This document shows, in pieces, positions 24,288 to 30,364 of a DNA stretch of 43,675 nucleotides. The position numbers were made by a program, and so were the translations under genes. Under the pieces are notes generated by a model that was given only the letters and a program-made list of their open reading frames with translations, did not search any database and was not told the origin of the DNA. How positions within the stretch are numbered: position 1 is the first letter of the stretch; every line of letters starts with the position of its first letter. Origin of the DNA: Bacillota bacterium (GTDB lineage Bacteria; Bacillota; Thermosediminibacteria; Thermosediminibacterales; Tepidanaerobacteraceae); NCBI GenBank assembly GCA_023622055.1, contig JAMNZY010000229.1, positions 1 to 43,675 on the forward strand, given 5' to 3'.

Positions 24288-24755
24288 TTATTCCCTCTCT
24301 TTATCTTTTGGCCTTCTACCTATCATCTGCTTATCAATATGGAACAATACAGGTTCTCCCTTTTGGTTATAAACATAAACTTCCCATGTCACAATTCCAA
24401 ACTCATCATTCTTGATCTGTTTGTCTATGACTTTTGTCTCACAATAAATTGTGTCTCCAGGATATACTGGCTTTATATAGCGAATTTTATCATGACCATA
24501 GTGGATGGATGGCACCTTGGTCGGTGTAATCTCTTTTGCCATAAAACCATCTGCCACTGCTAAGGTCAAAACACCTTGAATAATACACCCTTCAACTGCA
24601 GGATGTTTTTCACAATAAAGTGCATCTACATGAACAGGATGGGTATTGTCTGAACATCCTATAAAAAGGCGAATATCTGCTTCTGTCATAGTACGACCGG
24701 ATGTAACCTGCTTTTCACCTATCTCATAATCTTCAAAATATTTGTAATCTGGCAT
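24288..24755 (-). CDS. MaoC-like hotdog-fold protein (hydratase/dehydratase family)
   Basis: A 155-aa single-hotdog protein of the MaoC family, which usually adds or removes water at enoyl/3-hydroxyacyl-CoA. The signature stretch is CSDNTHPVHVD (34-44). The usual pattern is D-x-N/H-P-x-H with the catalytic Asp five residues before the His; here that position is Asn37 (His42), and an Asp lies one residue earlier, so ordinary hydratase activity is uncertain. The ATG at 24755 has AGGAGG seven bases before it, while the ATG at 24761 is too close. It is the first gene of the importer operon, and its start lies 25 bases after a perfect operator. Confidence 0.83.
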   Translation of the reverse strand: MPDYKYFEDYEIGEKQVTSGRTMTEADIRLFIGCSDNTHPVHVDALYCEKHPAVEGCIIQGVLTLAVADGFMAKEITPTKVPSIHYGHDKIRYIKPVYPGDTIYCETKVIDKQIKNDEFGIVTWEVYVYNQKGEPVLFHIDKQMIGRRPKDKERE

Positions 24756-24779
24756 TGCCATACCTCCTGTTTTGATTTT

Positions 24780-24793
24780 TGTAAACGATTACA
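24780..24793 (-). promoter_or_regulatory. LacI-family operator, copy 2 (importer operon leader)
   Basis: TGTAAACGATTACA, perfect match to TGWAANCGNTNWCA. It lies between a candidate -10 box (TATAAT, 24830-24825) and the start codon of the MaoC-like gene, so it is downstream of the expected transcription start. Confidence 0.8.
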
Positions 24794-24968
24794 TACATTT
24801 TAAATAAAATTAATGATGTTTTTAATTATATTTGAAGGTATCCCCATAAAAAATCAAGTAATGCATAATATGGGAACATCCTTAGTAAACCAAAAAGTGC
24901 TTGCTTTTCATTAATCCAGCAGTCTTTAAAATAGCATTAGTACTTCTTATTTTTGGATAAACCATTTT

Positions 24969-24982
24969 TGAAAACGATTTCA
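24969..24982 (-). promoter_or_regulatory. LacI-family operator, copy 3
   Basis: TGAAAACGATTTCA, perfect match to the shared palindrome. It is identical to copy 4, which begins 25 bases further on. Both lie about 140-180 bp upstream of the candidate -10 of the importer operon. Confidence 0.8.
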
Positions 24983-24993
24983 GTTTTATTTTT

Positions 24994-25007
24994 TGAAAAC
25001 GATTTCA
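24994..25007 (-). promoter_or_regulatory. LacI-family operator, copy 4
   Basis: TGAAAACGATTTCA, identical to copy 3. The 25-base repeat includes the following CAG as well. Confidence 0.8.
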
Positions 25008-25142
25008 GTATTATTATATTAATAAACTTTTACATAAATTATAAAACAACTTTTTCACTTTGTCAATACTTCTAAACATGGGGTTTTATGTCAAGTAAAA
25101 GCTCGAAATTGTATAAATTTTAAGCATTTTACTTATAAAAAA

Positions 25143-25160
25143 ACAGGCAGGAGCCTTTGT
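25143..25160 (-). terminator. Probable terminator of lacI
   Basis: Minus-strand RNA reads ACAAAGGC-TCCT-GCCTGT followed by seven U. The stem is short and has a two-base bulge, but the U-tract is strong and it lies 48 bases after the lacI stop. Confidence 0.55.
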
Positions 25161-25173
25161 TGAAAAGTTTTTT

Positions 25174-25187
25174 TGTAATCGTTTAAA
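25174..25187 (-). promoter_or_regulatory. Near-match LacI-family operator, copy 5
   Basis: TGTAATCGTTTAAA matches the shared palindrome at all specified positions but one (A instead of C near the end). It is just after the lacI stop codon and 200 bp from copies 3 and 4; it may be a distal site or chance. Confidence 0.45.
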
Positions 25188-25207
25188 TTATTGGCGAAAG
25201 AAATTAT

Positions 25208-26209
25208 TTATGCGTTTTTCATCGGGCGGGTTGATTGCCTGATAATCAATTTATGATCCATTATGACCGCCTTACGGGTCGTTTTAATATTCTTGATTTT
25301 CTCGTAAAGCATATCAAATGCAACCATTCCCATTTCCTCTAATGGTTGATTTATTGTTGTAAGGGTCGGGGTAATCATCTCACAAAGCTCTATATTATCA
25401 AACCCCATGACATCCACCTCAGAACCAACCTTAACGCCGATCTCATTTAGGCATTTAATGCAACCTGCAGCAATTTTATCGGAAAAAGCAAAAATGGCAG
25501 TCGGCGGTTCAGGAAGCTCCATTAACTTCTTTGTATAATTATAGCCATCTTTAAAATCCGTACAGTTTGTAATCATATATTCCGGCCGTATAGGCAGCCT
25601 AGCTTCTTTCAATGCCCTTTCATAACCCATCTTTCGCTGATATTCATAAACCTTTGAGAATTTGTGATTGATACATGCAATCCTTTTGTGTCCTAAAGAT
25701 AATAAATATTTCATACCATCATATACTGCCTTCTCGTTGTCAATACATGTATAGCTTACATTTTCGCAATGAGTAAACCCGGCACATAAAACTAAGGGAT
25801 ATTCCCGGGCCATTTCCCCCAAAAACTGCTCATCCAGTGAGGATACAAAAGTGATTGCCCCGTCCACTTCCTTTGTCTGCAACATTTCAAGCTGTTTCCG
25901 TTCGTTTTCCTTCTTTCTATGGCTAACTGCTATAATAACCCCGTAACCTGACTTGTTGGCCTGCCTTTCTACACCGTCAATTATACGGGCGTAAATAGGG
26001 TTTAAAATTGTGGGCAATATGGCCAATATATTGCCACTTCGCATCTTTCTCAAGTTTCTGCCTAAAGTGTTCCTTTTATACCCGGTTTTTTTAATAATAT
26101 CTAATACGCGCTGTCTCGTTTCTTCCTTTACTCGAGGGTCGTTATTTAAGACTCGTGATACTGTCGCTGTTGATGTTTTTGCTAATTTTGCTATATCGGT
26201 AATTTTCAC
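25208..26209 (-). CDS. LacI-family transcriptional regulator
   Basis: A 333-aa regulator. The helix-turn-helix is KITDIAKLAKTSTATVSRVL (residues 2-21), followed by the hinge GYKRNTLGRNLRKMRSGNI and a periplasmic-binding-like effector domain from about residue 61 (LAILPTILNPIYARIIDGVE). The start is the GTG at 26209, which has AGGGGG eight bases before it and gives the standard LacI N-terminus; the GTG at 26218 overlaps the ribosome site. It is not an obvious CcpA by its N-terminus and sits inside the catabolic island. The 14-bp palindromes nearby, with a central CG, are typical LacI-type sites, so it is the likely local regulator; its effector would be an island intermediate. Confidence 0.9.
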   Translation of the reverse strand: MKITDIAKLAKTSTATVSRVLNNDPRVKEETRQRVLDIIKKTGYKRNTLGRNLRKMRSGNILAILPTILNPIYARIIDGVERQANKSGYGVIIAVSHRKKENERKQLEMLQTKEVDGAITFVSSLDEQFLGEMAREYPLVLCAGFTHCENVSYTCIDNEKAVYDGMKYLLSLGHKRIACINHKFSKVYEYQRKMGYERALKEARLPIRPEYMITNCTDFKDGYNYTKKLMELPEPPTAIFAFSDKIAAGCIKCLNEIGVKVGSEVDVMGFDNIELCEMITPTLTTINQPLEEMGMVAFDMLYEKIKNIKTTRKAVIMDHKLIIRQSTRPMKNA

Positions 26210-26321
26210 ATTTTTCACCCCCTAGTTTTTTATTGCCAAAAGTCTACTCTTTATCCCCTTATCTTGCCCTCAATTGGAGCTAAAATTATGGTGTTTTCCA
26301 TTAAATAGTACATTATTATAT

Positions 26322-26349
26322 ATTATAGTTATTTTCGCAAAATTGTCAA
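26322..26349 (-). promoter_or_regulatory. Promoter of lacI
   Basis: TTGACA (26349-26344) and TATAAT (26327-26322), both perfect sigma-A boxes on the minus strand with 16-bp spacing. Confidence 0.8.
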
Positions 26350-26363
26350 TGTAATCGAATACA
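26350..26363 (-). promoter_or_regulatory. Near-match LacI-family operator, copy 6 (at the lacI promoter)
   Basis: TGTAATCGAATACA, one mismatch to the shared palindrome. It directly abuts the upstream edge of the lacI -35 box, a position suited to autoregulation. Confidence 0.6.
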
Positions 26364-26428
26364 ATAAATACGGTGTTTAGGAGAAGATACATGCAAAAAC
26401 AATGATTTTATTAATCTTAAAACGCTAT

Positions 26429-27352
26429 CTACGATAAATCGGGAAGACCTGCAGACTTTAGAATTCTATGCATAAGCTCGTGAGTTTTAAAAGCATCTTC
26501 TGCATTTGTAAGTGGCTGATTACCAGTTTTTATGCACTCGAAAAAATGCTCTATTGCAGGTCTAAAACCAAACTTATCTTCCACTCTAACCCAGCCCGTT
26601 GCAAGCGGGGTCATATCAGTAGTAAATGACCTATCGCTGTTAGCAACTGTTATTCTATCAGGTGCAAATACATATACACTTCTGTTGTGCCCATGAAGCT
26701 CCAAAGTTTCTACCCATTGCCCAGAATTTCTATCAGCAACAAGCATACCGATAGCCCCTGACGAAAACCTCAGTTGGTAAGGATCGGTAAATTTGGAAAA
26801 TGCCTGCAGAACCTCACATTCTCCACAAAAGTATCTCATAAGATCAACCATATGTATAGCATTTTCAAGGGTTGGCCTATATTCGAAAACCTGCCTGTTT
26901 TTCTGTGCCACTACTACATCAGGAATAAGTTCTCCATAGGCTTCTTTTGCCTGTCTGTATACCGGAGCAAACCTGCGATTAAAACCAACCATTAGCCTTT
27001 TACCTGTCTTTATTGCAACTTCTACCATTGCTTCGCATTCTTTTAATGTCACAGCCAAAGGTTTTTCACAAAATACATCAATACCGGCTTCTAATAAAGG
27101 CACAACGTATTTAGCACGTATCTGTTTTGGAGTTAGGACAAAGGCACAATCTATTTTTAAATCTATGAGCTGTTCAAGATTTTCAACAACATTTTTTGCC
27201 CCAAAGCGAACCTGGACTCTTCTTGCATTTTCAATGTTCTTTGACATGATACCGGAAATCTCCACGTGGTCCATTGAGGAAAGAACCGGCAAGTATGCAC
27301 TCTGGGCAATAGAACCCACACCGATTACCCCAACTCTAAACTTTTTATTCAT
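26429..27352 (-). CDS. Gfo/Idh/MocA-family NAD(P)-dependent oxidoreductase
   Basis: A 307-aa dehydrogenase-type protein. It has the dinucleotide fold VGVIGVGSIAQSAYLP (7-22) and the family's CEKPLA motif (95-100), whose lysine is catalytic in sugar and inositol dehydrogenases. The middle part contains RPTLENAIHMVDLMRYF, in which the His and Asp correspond to the usual substrate-site H/D pair. The ATG at 27352 is preceded by AAAGGAG at a long 12-base distance; a TTG at 27364 is adjacent to the same site. Substrates in this family are sugars, sugar acids and cyclitols, or their CoA-free derivatives. It lies between the second CoA-transferase and lacI, all on one strand. Confidence 0.85.
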   Translation of the reverse strand: MNKKFRVGVIGVGSIAQSAYLPVLSSMDHVEISGIMSKNIENARRVQVRFGAKNVVENLEQLIDLKIDCAFVLTPKQIRAKYVVPLLEAGIDVFCEKPLAVTLKECEAMVEVAIKTGKRLMVGFNRRFAPVYRQAKEAYGELIPDVVVAQKNRQVFEYRPTLENAIHMVDLMRYFCGECEVLQAFSKFTDPYQLRFSSGAIGMLVADRNSGQWVETLELHGHNRSVYVFAPDRITVANSDRSFTTDMTPLATGWVRVEDKFGFRPAIEHFFECIKTGNQPLTNAEDAFKTHELMHRILKSAGLPDLS

Positions 27353-27461
27353 TGTTTTAGCCAACTCCTTTTACAATATATTAAGTATTCATGTCCTTAT
27401 GAAAACCATCTTTAATAACAGTCGGCAAAACATTAAAAGTATACCCAGCACCTTGGCTAAA

Positions 27462-28673
27462 TTATTTCTTATCAACCTCACCTAAGACCCCTTCTGCCTT
27501 TAGCTCAGCTATTTCAGATTTACTATAACCCAATTCCTCCAGAATTTCCTCCGTGTGCTGACCCAGAAGCGGTGGTGGTATACGAATTTCAGCCGGGGTT
27601 TCACTGAATTTAATCGGTGTTCCTATAACACGCACCTTCCCCGCCTTCGGATGCTCCATAACCTTTATGATTTCATTATGAATAACTTGAGGATGATGGA
27701 TTGCCTCTTCATAAGTGTTGGTCTCTGCACACCAAAAGCCCTCTGCTTTGAACTTTTTCAACCAATAATCCGTAGGTTTCTTTTTTATTACTTCGGAAAT
27801 CAAATCATAAATTTCTTCCCTGTTTTCCATCATTACCTTCTTGTTAGGCATAACCTCAATCAGGTTATCAATACCAAGTATTTCTCCAAAACGTTTGACT
27901 TCTTTCTCATACATGTTAGCGGAAATAGCAATGTAACCATCCAAAGTTTTATAGATACCATAGGGGGCTTCCTGATATACATGCCCAGTATACTTTTTGG
28001 GGCGTTTAGGTAGCACCCCGGTATTAAGGTAGTAGCCATATTCTTGAGACTGTAAATGAAATGCAGAATCAAGTAAATTTACCTCTACCTTTTGACCTTG
28101 CCCTGTTTTCATCCTATGGATTAATGCAGATAGAATACCGCAGGCGAGTATCATGGAACTATACATATCAATTACATAAACGCCTCCAGTGGAGGGCATG
28201 CCATCAGTGCCACATATAGAAGTATAACCACTGATACTTTGAATCAGTAAATCCTGACCAGGTTGCTGAGCATAAGGACCAGTACTACCAAAGCCTGAAG
28301 CTTCACAGTAAATAATAGGCGGATTTATTTTTTTGCAATCCTCATATCCGAGCCCTAACTTGTCTAATACACCCGGACGGTAGTTAGTAACTAGCACATC
28401 GGTTCGTTTCAATAGTCGCTCCATAACCTTCTTTGAGGCCCGCTTTTTCAAATCCAAAACCATGCTTCTTTTGTTTCTATTCATAGACAAGAAAAAGGGA
28501 CTTTGGTTCCCGGTTTTTTCGTTTGGAAAAAAGGTCCGGTTAAAATCCCCCGTACCAGGTTTTTCTATATTAATCACATTTGCCCCAAGATCCCCAAGCA
28601 GCTGCAAAGCAAACGGCGCCTGGGCAAAATGGGTAAATCCCAGTACTTGAATTCCTGTTAAAGGTCCACCCAT
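27462..28673 (-). CDS. Class III CoA-transferase, copy 2
   Basis: A 403-aa paralogue of the gene at 23095, with the catalytic Asp169 in GGVYVIDMYSS and the same N-terminal GFTHFAQAPFALQLLGDLGA stretch, unchanged over 20 residues. Differences are spread evenly, so this is an old duplication rather than a recent copy. The C-terminus is seven residues longer. It starts at an ATG after GGGAGG, 12 bases away. The Gfo/Idh gene follows after 109 bases and is probably co-transcribed. Two transferases in one island could serve two acids, or the forward and return CoA transfers of one pathway. Confidence 0.9.
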   Translation of the reverse strand: MGGPLTGIQVLGFTHFAQAPFALQLLGDLGANVINIEKPGTGDFNRTFFPNEKTGNQSPFFLSMNRNKRSMVLDLKKRASKKVMERLLKRTDVLVTNYRPGVLDKLGLGYEDCKKINPPIIYCEASGFGSTGPYAQQPGQDLLIQSISGYTSICGTDGMPSTGGVYVIDMYSSMILACGILSALIHRMKTGQGQKVEVNLLDSAFHLQSQEYGYYLNTGVLPKRPKKYTGHVYQEAPYGIYKTLDGYIAISANMYEKEVKRFGEILGIDNLIEVMPNKKVMMENREEIYDLISEVIKKKPTDYWLKKFKAEGFWCAETNTYEEAIHHPQVIHNEIIKVMEHPKAGKVRVIGTPIKFSETPAEIRIPPPLLGQHTEEILEELGYSKSEIAELKAEGVLGEVDKK

Positions 28674-28749
28674 CGCTTACTGATTCCTCCCTTGTACGTT
28701 ATAGTTAGTTTTCCGACGTGCTAGAATTAGTTTTAAGCTCTTTGACCAA

Positions 28750-28974
28750 TCACATAAGTATTTTCATAACTTTTGTCCAATCATTCTCGTAGCAGCAGCA
28801 GGCTTTAACTTTCCCCTTGAGAAGCTTAACCGTCTCGTCATAAGGAGAATTGCCCTTCCATATGAAAAGTTTAAATGAGCATGTTGTAGAAGGCACTTGT
28901 GACTTAATATGGTTTGGATGATACTGTGCATCTTTGAAGTTTGAGGACCTGTAATCGATTTCAAAAAGGAGTTC
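28750..28974 (-). pseudogene. Possible gene remnant (74 codons, no start codon)
   Basis: A minus-strand frame is open for 74 codons to a TGA and has protein-like composition (for example SPYDETVKLLKGKVKACC), but no start codon with a ribosome site. I do not recognise the family. A second reading is that the plus strand once carried a gene here: after the operator, AAAAAGGAG and an ATG follow at the spacing seen before the FAD oxidoreductase, but the frame stops after four codons. Either way the site looks eroded. Low certainty. Confidence 0.3.
28950..28963 (+). promoter_or_regulatory. LacI-family operator, copy 7 (right edge of island)
   Basis: TGTAATCGATTTCA, perfect match and identical to the reverse complement of copy 1 at 18403. 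It is 277 bp upstream of the second CoA-transferase. On the plus strand it is followed by AAAAAGGAG and ATG, mirroring copy 1. Confidence 0.7.
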
Positions 28975-29025
28975 TCATGTCCCGGCCGTAATATTTGGAT
29001 TGCTACTATTTCTCATTTTTATATA

Positions 29026-29799
29026 TTATAAAATTTTATCTCCTAAGCTCTTCTCATTACTACTTTTTTTATACATATAGTATGCGATTCCCATCACCAA
29101 AGGTGTAAACCACTGGGTAAGTGTGACAAAGCCAAAACCCCAGTTGGGATTTACGTATTTTATTAAAAACAATGGATTTTCTCTCACCGTTTCTTCTAAT
29201 AGTGCTCGAAGCAACTGATGATACCATATAAAAGACCAAAACTGATATCCAGTAGGCACACCTTTTCTTTGAAGATAAAAATATCTAATGAGCAGTATGA
29301 CGCCGATGGACGACCCTACAAGCTGAGCAGGCCATCTGCCAAAAGAAAACTGGGTCATTCGGCCTAGCACTTCTTGGTTAAAGATATTACCTATACGCAC
29401 TATGATATATCCAACACACAAGCCTACTACAGTCCAATCAGCAAGGACATTGGGATTTATTTTGTTCTTTTTACAGTACATCCAACCTGCCAAAAGCCCT
29501 CCAAGAAGACCGCCGTGCCATGCCAAGCCGCCTTCCCACACCTTTATCACATTTAGCGGTTCCTTAATAAACCACTCTGGGTAATTGGTCAGTACAAACA
29601 CCAGCCGTGCTCCCACAATAGCTGAAACAATAACAATCATGACAAGGTTTAATATAAAATCCTCATCAAGACCTATCTTTTTTCCCATTTGCAGAAGATA
29701 GTAGGAACCTACTAAAAAAGATATAGCCATAAATATTCCATACCAATGCACTGATAAAGGGCCTATTTTAAAGGCAATGGGGTTTAAATCAAGCAGCAT
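29026..29799 (-). CDS. lgt: Prolipoprotein diacylglyceryl transferase
   Basis: A 257-aa inner-membrane enzyme that attaches diacylglycerol from phosphatidylglycerol to the lipobox cysteine of prelipoproteins. Family marks are VHWYGIFMAISFLVG near residue 18, WEGGLAWHGGLLGG near 88-101 with the essential His, and VRIGNIFNQE near 133-142, the Lgt signature with the conserved Arg and Asn. Seven or so hydrophobic segments. The ATG at 29799 has GTGGAGG eight bases before it; an upstream ATG at 29817 precedes that ribosome site. The binding protein LivK is one of its likely substrates, but the genes are unlinked in transcription. Confidence 0.95.
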   Translation of the reverse strand: MLLDLNPIAFKIGPLSVHWYGIFMAISFLVGSYYLLQMGKKIGLDEDFILNLVMIVIVSAIVGARLVFVLTNYPEWFIKEPLNVIKVWEGGLAWHGGLLGGLLAGWMYCKKNKINPNVLADWTVVGLCVGYIIVRIGNIFNQEVLGRMTQFSFGRWPAQLVGSSIGVILLIRYFYLQRKGVPTGYQFWSFIWYHQLLRALLEETVRENPLFLIKYVNPNWGFGFVTLTQWFTPLVMGIAYYMYKKSSNEKSLGDKIL

Positions 29800-29843
29800 A
29801 AAAAAACCTCCACTCATTAATTTATAAGTGACTTAGTGCGTTA

Positions 29844-30242
29844 TTATTGGACACTTTGTATAAAATAAGTTCCGAGACTTTTGGCAATAAGTGTTTCTCC
29901 GTCATAAACCTCGCCATCAGCTACTATTAGCTTTTGGCCTTCCTTTACAACCTTGCCTTTTGCTATTAATTTATCCCCTATGCTGCCTGGAGATAAGTAA
30001 TTTACTTTCATTTCTACTGTTACAGGGAAAACTCCCACCGACATAGCGGCAAAACCCATAGCAGTATCACAGAGGGTTGCGGTAACACCGCCATGGACAA
30101 TTCCTATGTGGTTGGCCAAGTCTTGATTTGTATCTAGCTCCAATTCAACATAGCCTTTTTCTGCTTTAATTATTTTTATGCCCAGTTTTTGGCCAAAAGG
30201 TGCTTGAGCAGCTTTATTTAGGATTTCTTTTTCTACAACCAT
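29844..30242 (-). CDS. PaaI-family hotdog thioesterase
   Basis: A 132-aa single-domain hotdog protein that probably hydrolyses acyl-CoA thioesters. The motif HIGIVHGGVTATLCDTAMG (45-63) has the HGG oxyanion segment and the Asp used by PaaI-type enzymes; VNYLSPGSIGDKL near 84-96 is also typical. GGAGG lies eight bases before the ATG. It lies 44 bases upstream of the chosen lgt start and could share its transcript. The substrate is unknown; a housekeeping role in freeing CoA is the simplest view. Confidence 0.85.
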   Translation of the reverse strand: MVVEKEILNKAAQAPFGQKLGIKIIKAEKGYVELELDTNQDLANHIGIVHGGVTATLCDTAMGFAAMSVGVFPVTVEMKVNYLSPGSIGDKLIAKGKVVKEGQKLIVADGEVYDGETLIAKSLGTYFIQSVQ

Positions 30243-30338
30243 AGCAAACCTCCAGTTAAGGGTATCTTGTTATATCTTATTTTATTATGGTATCAAAACA
30301 ATTTAGTAAAAACAAGTAAGGTTTGCAACAAAAAATAA

Positions 30339-30360
30339 AATACCGGCTTTCGCCGGTATT
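30339..30360 (-). terminator. Terminator of the opine dehydrogenase/B12 protein operon
   Basis: AATACCGGC (30339-30347) and GCCGGTATT (30352-30360) with a 4-base loop, followed on the minus strand by TTATTTTTTG. It starts four bases after the stop codon. Confidence 0.9.
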
Positions 30361-30364
30361 AATC

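Larger units (their letters stand above)
24756..25207. promoter_or_regulatory. Regulatory region between lacI and the importer operon
   Basis: This 452-base stretch holds no gene. It contains the candidate -10 at 24830-24825, operators at 24780, 24969, 24994 and a near-match at 25174, and a weak terminator of lacI. The -35 hexamer is not obvious. The remaining sequence is AT-rich without a recognisable riboswitch or open frame. Confidence 0.6.
28674..29025. other. 352-base gap with possible gene remnant and operator
   Basis: No intact gene is visible between the CoA-transferase and lgt. The stretch holds an open but start-less minus-strand frame (28750-28974) and a perfect operator (28950-28963). 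Confidence 0.5.

Noticed and set aside
24960-25010. Two identical TGAAAACGATTTCA units as the beginning of a CRISPR or other repeat array
   Set aside because: Only two copies, 14 bases long, with related palindromes at other regulatory sites of the island; they are better explained as operators.
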